Positions 7,893 to 18,084 of a DNA stretch of 64,000 nucleotides are shown here, one piece after another (the first letter of the stretch is position 1; every line of letters begins with the position of its first letter). The stretch comes from Cellvibrionaceae bacterium. GTDB lineage: Bacteria > Pseudomonadota > Gammaproteobacteria > Pseudomonadales > Cellvibrionaceae. The stretch spans positions 629,465 to 693,464 of the forward strand of contig JANPZW010000013.1 in assembly GCA_024707385.1 (NCBI GenBank), written 5' to 3'. The notes below the pieces were generated by a model. The model saw only the letters and a program-made list of their open reading frames with translations. It ran no database searches and was not told where the DNA came from. A program made the translations under genes and the position numbers.

Positions 7893-10739
7893 TGCTCACC
7901 TCACCGCTAACTTCCCGTTTGCCGTAACGCGCCGGCATGATTTTGGCGAGTTCGAGAAAACTCTGTTTGACCCATTTGTCGTACAGCCCTTCCCATGAAC
8001 GCTCCGCCGTAGCCGCGAGCAGCTCCACGGATTTTTCCTCGAAAGGTTCGGCCTGCTCTTCCAGCAGAATTTCATATTGCTCCAGCGCCAGCTCATCCAA
8101 TCCTTTGGGGCGTTCGGAATTCACCAAGTCGCGGCTCAATTGGGAATACACATTGCCGATGCGGTAATTCGCCTCGGTAACAAATTCCGCCACACCGTAA
8201 TCCAGCACGTTTTTATAGGCTTTGAGCGTGTCGTCCAGGGCGCGTTTTTTTGCCGCCAGACTGTTTTTGATCGGCAGGGTGAGTTTGATGCTTTCGAAAC
8301 GGTTGAAAGCCTCGCCGGCAAACTGGGCACTGGCGTAGGCGGCGAGGTAGCGCGAGCGGTCGCTGCGATCACCCCCCGCCTTGGCGTCGGCTTCGATCAA
8401 CTGGTTCAGCCACTGGCGGCGCGCTTTGTCATCGCCCTGCTTTTCCGCGATCTGCAACAGCTGATAGCGCGCTTCCGTCGCCGCGGCGAATGGCCGCGGG
8501 TAGGCTCTCACGTATTCCGCATAGCGCCCGGCAGCATCGCCCAAACGCCCGGATTTCTGGTACAGCTCGGCGGAGAGATAGAGCGACTGGCGGCGCGCAT
8601 CGGGATCCGCATCGTTTTGCGCCATCACCGCGAGTGCTGCGGCGGCCTTGTCCCACTGCTCGGTCTCCTGATAAATCAACGCCAGCTTGGGCGCCAAGGT
8701 CGAGCTCAACGTATGTCTGGGGAAGCGTTGCTGGAAGTCGATGAATACCCGCTCGGCGGCCGGCCAATCCTGCAATTCCATCAAATAATTGCCGGCGTCG
8801 TACTGGGCGCGCACAGCGATATCGCTGCCGGGCGCCGCAGCGTCCACCAGCAGCAATTGGGCGACAGCACCGCGCAGATCGCCGGCAGCCACCTTCTGCT
8901 CGGCGGCTTTGAAAATACTGGCGGCGATGCGGTCGACCACGCCGGCGCGCTCCGCGTCCGCCGCTTCCATCAGCGCCAGAGCGGCGCGGTAGGACGTTTC
9001 GGAATTGGCGTAGTCCGCCGCATCAAATTGGGTGTGGGCGAGAATCAGCCAGGCGGTTTTGCGCAGCGCGGGCTCGGGCGGCGGTTGCCATTGAGTGATG
9101 CGGGTGGCAATGGGCACCGCCTGGGCCTGATCGCCGCCAGCAAACACCTCCTGGGCGGCCTGCGTCAGGACGGCAACGGCGCGCGGATCCTGCGGATAGT
9201 AGTCGGCAAAGCTGATGGCGCTGCGGATTTTATGCTCGCGCAAAGACAGACGGCGGGTGTCATCCGGCGCTTGGTCCGCTAGGGTCTGCAGCGCGAGAAT
9301 CGCCGCGTAACCCGCCTTGGCGCCGCGCTCGGGATCCAGCTGCTCGTAGGCCACGTTTTCGTAGGCCTGCACCGCGCGATCGAGGCGACCGGCTTCAAAA
9401 AAGGCCTCGCCCATCAGATAGGTGATCTCCGCACTGCGCGGGCTGTTGGGCACAGTGCGCAGGTACTGATCGTAATACTCCGCCGCGCGCAAAAATTGCG
9501 GTTCCGCCGGGGCGGGAGTTTGTCGCGGCTTGTTGCGCGCCTGTTGATAGGCGCGCTCAGCCGCCAGCAGCGCCTGCCCTTCGGCGTGATAGAAGCTGGA
9601 CAGTTCGTCGAGGAAACTCTCCAGGCGCGGCAGCAGCGCCTGCTGTTGTTCCGGCGCGCGCGCCGCCCAGAAGGCGCTGTCCACTCCATACTGCTGCACA
9701 AACGCTTCTTTCGCCGGCAGGATCTGTTCGGGGAAGCCGCCCTCTTTGTAAACCTCGATGCGCTGCACGGCGAATTCGGGTCCGTGTTCAGACTCGGGGA
9801 AAATCTCGATGTATTCGCTCAGCGTATCGGCCGCGTCCTTGAAACGTGTCTTCTCCAGATAGAGGCTGCCGAGGCTCTGGTAGAGGCGGTGCTGATAGGG
9901 TCGCGGGCCTTTCTGGGCGAGCAGTTCCGCTATCGACGGCGCGCCTTCCAGATAAGTAAAAGTGATGCCCATGACCCGCAGGGTATCGTCCATCAAACTC
10001 CGCTGGGCGTTGCTGAGATCGGCTTCCGTGCGGTTTTCATGCAGCAGATCCAGAACCTCGACAAAGCTGTCGAGACCGGCGCGGAAGTCGCTCGCCTTGA
10101 ACTGCGACCAGCCAAGCATGTACAGGGCGTTCAAATAGAAAGGCGTATCGCGCCCTGTGTCCACGACGGTTTTATAGAGCTGTTGCGCTTTGCGGTACTG
10201 GCCGCGGCTAAACGCCTGATCGGCGCGGCGGAAATCCGCTTCGGCGGCGTAGGGGGATTCCGGGTGCAAGGCGACCAGACGGGCCAAGGCGGCATCGGAT
10301 TCAGCCATGCGGCCGTCCAAAGCGTAGGCTTTGGACAGGCGATACAGCAGGCGCTCGTCCGTGGCCTTGTCCGCCTGGGTTTCCTCCTGGGTGAGGAGCT
10401 GGTCGTAGAGCGCGATGGCGTCGCGGAAATGCTCCTGCTGTTCCACCTCGGTGAGCTGGCGGTTCTCGCTGCGCGCCATTTCGATGTCGGCCAGACGCAC
10501 CTGGATACGGTGGCGCAATTCCGGGGCGGCCGCCACTTCTAGCGCCGCGCGGTAACTTTCCTCAACCTGATCGAGGCTGGCCGGCGTCACCGGCTCCGCA
10601 TCCGACGGCAGCTGCGCGGGGGCAAGTCCGCGAGAGTCGGGCCGTAGGGCCGCTTCTCGCCGCCCCACCAGGAACAGGCGCCGACAAACAAAAGAGCGGC
10701 GAGCAGTAAAACGGGACGGAACAACGCCTTTATGTTCAT
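7879..10739 (-). CDS. Large TPR-repeat lipoprotein; apparent frameshift near the N-terminus
   Basis: Corrected length 953 residues. The true start is ATG 10739, which gives MNIKALFRPVLLLAALLFVG followed by the lipobox AC at the cleavage site. A frame change at five G (10618-10622; one extra base expected) then leads into AQLPSDAEPVTPASLDQVEE and about 900 residues of TPR helices (e.g. ESDAALARLVALHPESPYAA, QAYENVAYEQLDPERGAKAG). The start overlaps the stop of the upstream gene by one base (TGATG). Very long outer-membrane-anchored TPR proteins are typical of Agl-Glt/Nfs-like clusters. No enzymatic domain seen. Confidence 0.82.
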
Positions 10740-12656
10740 CAGCCGCCCTCCGCAGGAGAGGCCGGCACAGATCCGCTCACCGTCTGGTCGAGCAGGCGGG
10801 CGATGGACAGGCGGGACTGGGCAAGATAATGCTCGAGCCGAACCTGCTGTTGTTCCAACACCAGCAGCACCTTGCCGCGCAGAGCGTCCTGGGACAGTTC
10901 GATGGCGCGGTCGATATCGGTGCTCTGCAGCAGCAGCTGTTCGGCGGCGCCAGCGATGCGCTGGCGGTAGGGATCCAGATCGAAGCCCTGGTCCAGAATT
11001 GCCTGAATGCGCTGTTGCGCGGTGCGAGCGGAGGCGAGTTCGCGCTGCAGCTGCGTCAGTTCAGTGCCGGCGCGCCAGAGGCGCTCTTCATACATTCCCA
11101 TGGCCCGCCATACCATCAGGCCCTTCTGGCGGCGCAGGGATTCCTGCAGACTTTCGAGCTCCTCTGCCGGCATCACCTCAACGCCCATTTCCCAGGCGCC
11201 GCGCTGCAGCGTGGCGATATTTTTTTCCGCCCGCACTATGCGCTCCAGGCGGCCCGCATCGGCTTCGTCCACCAGGCGGAGAAAATCCTCCTCCTTCTGC
11301 AACCGCGCAACCTCCACCGCTGCACTCTCGGTCTGCGCCTCCAGCTCGGCGATTTTTTTTCCTCCAGCCGCTGACGCGCCAATGTGTCCAGCTCCCGGGC
11401 GCGGTTAACCTCGCGCTCGTCGAGCATGGCGGCGTAGAAATCCAGCTTGCCCTGCCACTCGCGGAACTGATTCTGGATGGCGAGCAGATCGCGCAGCTCG
11501 CGCACCAGGCCGAGAAAATCCTCACGGGCAAACAGGGTGATCAGATAAGTCATCTGCGGTGACAGCTGCTGTTGTTGGGCGTGATCGAGCCAATTGATGT
11601 CACTGCTGCGATCTATGTTGAGCGCTTCGCGGATGGCGTAACCCTGCACCTGGCCGATCACCTGGCGCAGCTGGTCGATCTCGGCGAGATAGCCCGCCTC
11701 CGCCTTGCGGAACTCCTGCAAAGCCTGGTTTTTGTAGCCCATCTTTTCATAGGCATATGGGATGGCGACCAGCACTTCCTGGGTGTACTCGTCCACCAGC
11801 GAGCGGCGGGCGAGCTGCTGCCAGGGGCGCAATGCAAGGTTGTAATCCCCTTGCTCCACCGCCGCCCAGCCGTAACCGAGTAGGGCGCGGTTCGACAGCG
11901 GGCTGTCCAGGCGCACCAGTGAAAAATGGCCAACCGCCTGGGCGTATTGTTTGTCCAGCAGCGCCGCGTAACCGGCGGCGGTCATAGCTTTGTCGTAGAG
12001 GCCGAGATATTCGGGTGTGGTTTGCGGCAGCTTCTGCACTTGCAGAAAATAGGGGATCGCCTTGGCGAATTCACCCTCGCGACTGAAAGCGGCGCCGAGA
12101 TTGAATTGCATGTAGGGCGCCAGGGGGACTTCAATTGGTCGCGCAGAATCGTATTGGCTTCATCAAAGCGATTGCGTTGTACCGCCAGATTGAACCGCAA
12201 CGCGGCCACTTCTGGAGCGAGCTCCTCGTGGGGTTTAGCGCTGATCTTCGCCAGGGCTTCTTCCGCCGCCGGCCAGTCGCCGCGCAGATAGCGCATCTGT
12301 GCAAGATAGAACCAAGCCGAGGCGCGCGTGCGCTGAGGGCGGTTGGCGTCGAGCAGACGGGTGAAAATGTCACTGGCGCGGCGCTCCATGCCGTAGGCCA
12401 TGCTGAACCCGCCTTCCATGATTTCCGGATTGTCGCCGTGGCCGCGGATGCCGCCCTTCTTCTGCGCCACCATCAGCTCGGTCATGGCTTCGAGGTTTTG
12501 GTTTTGGTAGTAGTTGTACAGCGCCACACCGTAGCGCAAGTCCGCAACCGTGCTGAGCGGCTTGTCCTTAGTCAAAGCCGGTTGCGCCAAACATGCCAGC
12601 AGCACGCTCGGCAGCAGAACTCTCGCTGGTAAGGTCAACCGGCGCAACACGCTCAT
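10739..12656 (-). CDS. Exported TPR / coiled-coil protein; two apparent frameshifts
   Basis: Corrected length 639 residues. The start at ATG 12656 is favoured by AGGAAG just upstream and gives a signal peptide (MSVLRRLTLPARVLLPSVLL ... AQPALT). It then carries TPR-like repeats (WFYLAQMRYLRGDWPAAEEA; FNLGAAFSREGEFAKAIPYF) and a long coiled coil in the last 250 residues (RLEEKK, then IAELEAQTESAAVEVARLQK, and many Gln/Leu/Glu). Breaks are at five G (12123-12127) and eight T (11353-11360). One extra base at each restores a single frame. It precedes and overlaps the large TPR lipoprotein gene. Function inferred only as a scaffold. Confidence 0.78.
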
Positions 12657-12663
12657 GGGCTTC

Positions 12664-13239
12664 CTACTGCAGCTGCCATTCTTTGAATTCAAACTCCGGT
12701 TCCATGCTGGCGGTGGAGTCCTTGATGCGCATCTCCAGCATGGTGGGATTCTGATCTTTCTTCAGGGTGTAGGAAGCGGCGCGTTTGTACTCGCGGCGCT
12801 GTGGCCCGTAGCCGTGTACAAAGGCGGTAATTTCGTGTTTGCCAGTTTTCAGATTGCCCAGATACAAACGCTGGATGCCGCCGCGGTTCATGGCGCTGTT
12901 TTGCTTTTCGGTATAGAGATGGCTCGCCACCAGCTGGTCATCGATATGCAGCTTGATGGCATCCAGTTGGAAGTAGTGGCCGACATCAGCGGAGACGTAG
13001 ACGGCGATCTGGGTGTTGGCGGGAAACAGCAGATCCTCTTCGAGAATCAGCAGGTCGCGATTGAGCTCCAGGGCGGCCTGCTTCAGATCCTCCACCTGCT
13101 GGCTGAGCGGCGAGGAGTTTTCCTTGCGGGCGGTAAAGTTTTTCGCCTCATCCCCACTCCCTTGCGCCACGGCGCCGGTCCACACCAACCAGCCCAGGAA
13201 AATCGCCGGCAGTGCGCGGCGCCATTGAAGTTGTCTCAA
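12664..13239 (-). CDS. Periplasmic protein of unknown function, first gene of the ExbBD/TPR operon
   Basis: 191 residues with a signal peptide (LPAIFLGWLVWTGAVAQ). The mature part has a short helix (LSQQVEDLKQAALELNRDLL), then a beta-rich domain that reads like a PEGA/carbohydrate-binding-type fold (IAVYVSADVGHYFQLDAIKL, LYLGNLKTGKHEITAFVHGY). It is the first gene of the operon, with an intergenic stretch upstream and 7 bases before the next start. I do not recognise a named family. Confidence 0.7.
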   Translation of the reverse strand: MRQLQWRRALPAIFLGWLVWTGAVAQGSGDEAKNFTARKENSSPLSQQVEDLKQAALELNRDLLILEEDLLFPANTQIAVYVSADVGHYFQLDAIKLHIDDQLVASHLYTEKQNSAMNRGGIQRLYLGNLKTGKHEITAFVHGYGPQRREYKRAASYTLKKDQNPTMLEMRIKDSTASMEPEFEFKEWQLQ

Positions 13240-13521
13240 AGTCTTATCTCCCCAATTGACGACGGCTGCGAGATCGGTTGGCAGACCAGACGCACGACGA
13301 ACCGCCGGAACGCCGAACCGTTGGACAGGCCGTTTGCTTTGGCGTGGAAACAGGCGTGAAAAACGAGGTGCGATATTAACGGCCAGACCCTGTAATGGGA
13401 ACCGACAAACAGGTTAACTTCATAAATTTAGCACGCGGATAAAAATCCACTGGCCGGCGACAGAAGAAGGTGGGAATTTTTTGTGGCCTGAATCCCAATA
13501 CTTGCGCATCGGCACGGCACA
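13240..13521. other. Intergenic region with no gene
   Basis: 282 bases between apbE (ending 13522) and the start of the envelope operon. It must hold the promoter of the 4100-13239 operon. The minus strand has several AT-rich stretches (TTAATAT, AAATTTATGAAGTTAACC), but no convincing -35/-10 pair with normal spacing. No strong terminator was found after apbE. Confidence 0.5.
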
Positions 13522-14514
13522 TCAAGGGGAAGGCGGCTGCAATCCCGGGCTGTAATGCACTTTGCCGGCGGCATCGATAATCACCGCATCAAAACCGGGC
13601 AGTCCTTCCAGCAGCGCCAAACCCTGCTCCACTCCGAGGACGAACAGCGTGGTGGACAGCGCATCCGTGTCCGTGCCCTGCGGGCCGAGGATGGTCACGC
13701 TGATCACCGAGTCGGCGGAGCGGCCGGTTTTCGGGTTGATGATGTGATGCACCCGCTCCCCGGTCTTCTCGTCGATAAAAAACCGCTCGTAATCCCCGGA
13801 GGTGCTGACCGCCACATCGCTGAGCGGCATGGTGAGCACCACTTCGCGGTCATCGGCGCCGCGCTGGCGCGGATTCTTGATACCAATCAACCACGGCCGC
13901 CCGCGCCGGTCCCCCAGCAGACGGCTGTCGCCGCCAGCACTGACGGACGCATGGGTAATGCCGTAGCGGCGCAGAATCTCCACCGCCCGGTCCACCGCGT
14001 AACCCTTGGCGATGCCGCCGAGATCGATGCGCACGTTGGGGTGGGCGAAGGCGAGCGTGTGCCGCACCGGGTCCAACGTCAGGAATTTATAGTTGATGGC
14101 AGGGAGCAGGTTTTTCCGTTGTTCGGCGTCCGGCTTCTTTTTGCCTCGGTAATCATAGAACCAACCGAGCGACGCGAAGGTGATGTCGAAGGCGCCGCCG
14201 CTGAGCCGGCTGTAATGCAGCGAGCGCTCAATGAGGTAGCTGAACTCCGCCGAAATTGGCACTGGTTGCTGCGCCGCCGTCGCATTGAGGCGGGCCAGCT
14301 CACTGCTTTCGATATAGGGTGAATAGGTGGCATCGATGCGGCGCATGTCCGCCATCACGGCGGCTATGGCCTCTTTACCTGCGGCGGCCTGATCGTGCCA
14401 CACGGTGACCGTCACTTCGGTCCCCATGATGTCCTGCTGGTCGTGCAGCCACTCCGCCCAGCCGGTGCCGGGTGCCAGCAGGATTCCGATCAGCCAGCAC
14501 CGCAGCAGTCGCAC
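13522..14514 (-). CDS. apbE: FAD:protein FMN transferase, ApbE family
   Basis: 330 residues, GTG start at 14514, signal peptide to about res 20 (IGILLAPGTGWA). It attaches FMN covalently to Thr/Ser of periplasmic or membrane-exposed flavoproteins. Seen motifs: MGTEVTVTVW at the mature N-terminus, YSPYIESSELARLN, VRIDLGGIAKGYAVD, VSAGGDSRLLG and the metal/FAD site GTDTDALSTTLFVLG near the C-terminus. It starts 4 bases after the corrected gspN stop, so it is co-transcribed with the secretion operon. This is unusual, and its substrate is not in the window. Confidence 0.95.
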   Translation of the reverse strand: MRLLRCWLIGILLAPGTGWAEWLHDQQDIMGTEVTVTVWHDQAAAGKEAIAAVMADMRRIDATYSPYIESSELARLNATAAQQPVPISAEFSYLIERSLHYSRLSGGAFDITFASLGWFYDYRGKKKPDAEQRKNLLPAINYKFLTLDPVRHTLAFAHPNVRIDLGGIAKGYAVDRAVEILRRYGITHASVSAGGDSRLLGDRRGRPWLIGIKNPRQRGADDREVVLTMPLSDVAVSTSGDYERFFIDEKTGERVHHIINPKTGRSADSVISVTILGPQGTDTDALSTTLFVLGVEQGLALLEGLPGFDAVIIDAAGKVHYSPGLQPPSP

Positions 14515-14518
14515 CGGA

Positions 14519-15278
14519 TCAACCTCCCACAGGCCAGGTCACTTTGAATGAGCCGTCGTCGAGCGCTTCGGTGAAGAGCTCCAAGAGCGTCTTTCAGAGG
14601 TTGCGGCGCGGTGTCTTTCGGCGTGATCAAACCGTTGAGGGTCGGCTGCCCGCCGACGGTGTAGTCGCCCTGCAGCTCCACTTTGAAGTCGCCTTCCAAG
14701 TCGGTGATATTCAGCGCTATGCCGCCCTGACCATTGGCGCGGGCATCCGCGGCAAATGTACCGAGCGTAAACCAACCGGTGCCGGCATTAACCGCCAGAC
14801 GCTGCCAGGTCAAGTTGCCTTGCAGATCCTTCACGCGCCCGTCCAAGGTCAGGTCCGCGCGCTCGACTGCAGCGCTGCCAATCCCGCCAACCTGGATATC
14901 GGGATGGTTGTAAAAGATCTTCGCGGGAACTTGATCCACCATGAGCTTGCGCACACTCAAGGTGCCGCCAGCGCTCTGGCAGACGTCGCCCTGCAGACTG
15001 GGGCTGCGCACATCGAGGCAGGCCTTGAATAACAGCAGCGACCAGCCGTGCAGCCGCCATTGCAGCGCGCCCAGATCCAGGGTGTGGCCGTTGACCGCCA
15101 CCTGCGCGGAACCGGCTCGACCGGACCAGAGGGTGCCAGACACGCCGGTGAGGCTCAGTCCCGGCACGGATTTGAGTGCGACCCAAGCACCCCATTCCGC
15201 CGGGGTGCGCGCCACGACCGTGACGAGGAAATACACCGCCAGGCCGATGAAAAACAACAGTTTCGCCAAACGTTCCAC
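14519..15278 (-). CDS. gspN: Type II secretion protein GspN; frameshift near the 3' end
   Basis: Corrected length 252 residues. One N-terminal membrane helix (LLFFIGLAVYFLVTVVART), then a periplasmic beta-rich domain with LSLTGVSGTLWSGRAG and the repeated GGIALNITDLEGDFKVELQG typical of GspN. The GTG start (15278) is fused to the corrected gspM stop (TGAGTG). Near 14585-14592 the frame must shift by one so that the end reads ELFTEALDDGSFKVTWPVGG and stops at 14519; otherwise it runs on into apbE. Unlike the other breaks this one is not in an obvious homopolymer. Confidence 0.85.
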
Positions 15279-15754
15279 TCAGCCCCCTGGGTCAACTGAA
15301 GATTCACCTGCACCAGACCGGGATTGCGGTCGGCGGTGATGGTGAGATCGCTGATCTGCAAGCCGCGCTTGTTTTCCATTTCATTGAGCCAGGCGACCAC
15401 TTTATTGAAATCCGAGGCCGCCAGACGCACGCGCGCGCTGTTGCCGGAGGGCTGTACATTCTCCATGGTGAGGCCGAATTCGCGGGTGCTTTCGTTGAGC
15501 AGCGACGTGAGATTCTGATTGCTGACCTCCTGGCCGCCCTGGCGGCGCGCCAGTACCTGACCGGCGAGCTGGCGCACTTCCTCCTGCTCCTGCAGGGATA
15601 CCTGATTGCGCCTCTCCTTGCGCTCCAGATCGTTTTGCATCGGCATGAACACCATGAACACCAGGATGTAAATCAGCACCGCCACACCGCCGATCCCCAG
15701 CATCATCTGCTCGCGCGGGTTCTGGTCCATAAACCACTGTTTTAATTCGTTCAT
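15279..15754 (-). CDS. gspM: Type II secretion protein GspM; frameshift at the last codons
   Basis: Corrected length 158 residues. Short cytoplasmic N-terminus, membrane helix MMLGIGGVAVLIYILVFMVF, coiled segment rich in Gln/Glu/Arg, then a ferredoxin-like fold ending VQVNLQLTQG. At a run of five C (15283-15287) one more base gives QGG and a TGA overlapping the GTG of gspN. As written the frame runs 40 codons into gspN. Inner-membrane partner of GspL in the assembly platform. Its ATG is at the gspL stop. Confidence 0.88.
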
Positions 15755-16974
15755 CAGCCTGCCTCCGACACGCGCAACTGCGCCTGGTGGACATCGCCGT
15801 ACACGTTGGCGCTCTTGATCTCCACGCTCAGCCCTTTTTCCGCAATCCGGCTGCGCAGCGTCTCAAAGGTATCGAAACTCTTGGCTTCGAGATTGAGTTG
15901 CAAATGGCCGGTGTCGTGGCTGTAGCGGAAGCTGCGCACGGACACTTCGTTGAGGGATTTGATCGCCGGTGCGATACCGGCGAGCAGGGAGACCACATTG
16001 GAAGACTGCCCCTGATTGGCGCCGCCGCCGAGCATACCGCGCAGCTGGCGCGCGGGGTCGCTGATGGTGCCCTGGGGCACCGCTTGGCGAAAAATGGCAT
16101 CGGTCTGGGCCATGATGCGCTTGCGCTCAGCCTCAACCTTGCTCAAGCCTATGGCGGTGGTTGCCACCGCAATAAGAAAGCCGGCAGCGGTGGCAATGAT
16201 GGGGTATTTGAATTCCTGCCACCACTTTTCGAACGGCAGGCGGCGGGCGAGTTTGCCGCTGCGAAATTCCGGTGCCAGCGGGCTGGCCGGACTCACCAGA
16301 TCCCAAAAACCCGCTTCCTGTTCGGCAATCGCGATGGCTTCGTTCTGGGTGATGGTCGCCGGCAGCAGCGCGTGCAACGCCATCAGGGACGCTTCACTGT
16401 CGCCATAGAGATGCAGTGCCGCCGGCGGCGGATACTGCGCCGCCAGGGCCGCCAGAAAGGCACCGGCCATGGACTGCTCCACCGCGAATCCCGAACCTGC
16501 CTCCACTTGGGCAATCAGCGCTTCATTTTCCAGCAGCAACACCCAGCCTTCGGCCGGGCGCGGCAGCTGCAGATAATCGACGCTGCAACGCTGCACTTCA
16601 GCGCCCGCCGCTTCGACCTCGCCAATGCACGCCTGCAGCCAGTCCGCGTCGGTATAGGCAACGGCAATAGTGTCGTTTTCGACGTTGCCGTAGACGAAGT
16701 GCAGGTCTTCAACCGCGTCTATGATGCCGTCTTCAATTTCATAGGGGAGGATCTTGAGCAGCTGCTTGCGGTCCTTGATCTCCACCTCAACCCGCTGACT
16801 CACGACCTCCTGCCCGGGCACGATCAACCAGACCTGCCGACCTTCCACCGACTCCTTGAGCAGATTGACGTCGCCTGTATAGAAGGCTTCGCTCAGCCAC
16901 TCACCCTCGGCCGAAGCTTCGCGCCACTGCCAGAGGTTGTGCCCGATTTTTCTCACCAGAATTCGTTCTGACAC
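15754..16974 (-). CDS. gspL: Type II secretion protein GspL
   Basis: 406 residues. An actin-like cytoplasmic domain (res 1-240; ILPYEIEDGIIDAVEDLHFV is a typical GspL stretch), a membrane helix (YPIIATAAGFLIAVATTAIG, about res 258-277) and a periplasmic ferredoxin-like domain. It anchors the ATPase GspE to the membrane and pairs with GspM. The gene starts 43 bases after gspK and overlaps gspM by one base. Confidence 0.95.
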   Translation of the reverse strand: MSERILVRKIGHNLWQWREASAEGEWLSEAFYTGDVNLLKESVEGRQVWLIVPGQEVVSQRVEVEIKDRKQLLKILPYEIEDGIIDAVEDLHFVYGNVENDTIAVAYTDADWLQACIGEVEAAGAEVQRCSVDYLQLPRPAEGWVLLLENEALIAQVEAGSGFAVEQSMAGAFLAALAAQYPPPAALHLYGDSEASLMALHALLPATITQNEAIAIAEQEAGFWDLVSPASPLAPEFRSGKLARRLPFEKWWQEFKYPIIATAAGFLIAVATTAIGLSKVEAERKRIMAQTDAIFRQAVPQGTISDPARQLRGMLGGGANQGQSSNVVSLLAGIAPAIKSLNEVSVRSFRYSHDTGHLQLNLEAKSFDTFETLRSRIAEKGLSVEIKSANVYGDVHQAQLRVSEAG

Positions 16975-17017
16975 TCGCTTTTACCTGTCGATGTTTTTGT
17001 TATCGCCCTTACCAGCG

Positions 17018-18084
17018 CTAAAAATTGGCGTCGCTGCGACGCACCACGTGGACATGATTGACGCCGTTCATCTCACCGCGAAACAGCAACGTCTTCGAAC
17101 GCCGCACCTGCTCTCCCACCAGGGTCTCGGCGGAGAACAGAAAATAGCGGCTCGTTACACCCAACAGCTCCTTCTCGACCTCCGCACCATTGCCGAGCAA
17201 ATTGCTGGCTTCGGGGCCGTTGAAAAATTCGTCCACCGAGCGAAAACCCTCCGCCGCCGCGCGGCGCCTCATCCAGCCGCTGCGCGTCTTCCGGCATCAG
17301 CGGCTGAGTGAGCCCACGGCGGTTGAATGCACGCAGGATTTCCGGTTTCAGGGTGTTCACATTCATCATTTCGCCGTATGGCAATACGATCACCAGCGGC
17401 AACAACTTTTGATAGATTTCCGGCGTCATGCCTTTGATTAAACTTAGCTCACTGACGCTGGTCATGAAACCGTTGGTAATGGGATAGGGTGGGTCCAGAT
17501 CGCGGTAAAAATCCGCCTCGGCCCCACCAAAACCCGACACCTGATCGTCCGGGTCCAACCAGTCCTGAATAGCGTCAATCAGCTCCATCGCCGCCTGGTA
17601 TTGAATCGGCCCCTCTTCCAGTTCGATTGTCTGCAGCAGTCGGACAAAGCGCCGCTGGTGGTCGTTGAGCAGGTCCCAGGGTTCTTTGGTGCGGTCGTTG
17701 GGATTGCCGCCCTGCGGTGCCGGTCGGACCAACTGGTTCAGATTGATCCGCCCGTGGGCATCCTCGATAGTGCCGCGAATCCAGCCCCTCATCTGTGGGC
17801 AGGGCTTCACCGGCTTGCGCCCAGATTTCACCGAAGTGATCCACCTGGCCGGTTTCCAGCAGGTCGTCATATAGCACCTTCCGCGCCATCTGCTCACCGC
17901 CTTCCATATAGGCGCGCGCCTGGGAACCGTGCCAGCGGTTTTCGTTGCGCGCCATACTCAGGCCGAAGCGCCAACTGACCGATACCACCACAGTGGTGAC
18001 CAGGACCACGATCAGCAACGCCATGATCAGCACAACGCCATGCTCACGCTGATTACTGCGGCGGTGCTTACTGTAGGAAGCCAT
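17018..18084 (-). CDS. gspK: Type II secretion minor pseudopilin GspK; two apparent frameshifts
   Basis: Corrected length 354 residues. Prepilin leader ending HG|VVLIMALLIVVLVTTVVVSV (lacks the usual Phe after the cleavage site, as is common in GspK), then ARAYMEGGEQMARKVLYDDL, the middle IEDAHGRINLNQLV, WLDPDDQVSGFGGAEADFY, and SELSLIKGMTPEIYQKLLPL. The three parts lie in different frames; breaks are at four C (17785-17788) and in a GC-rich repeat near 17262-17275. Each needs one base fewer. GspK caps the pseudopilus tip with GspI and GspJ. The start could also be ATG 18090. It overlaps gspJ. Confidence 0.85.
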
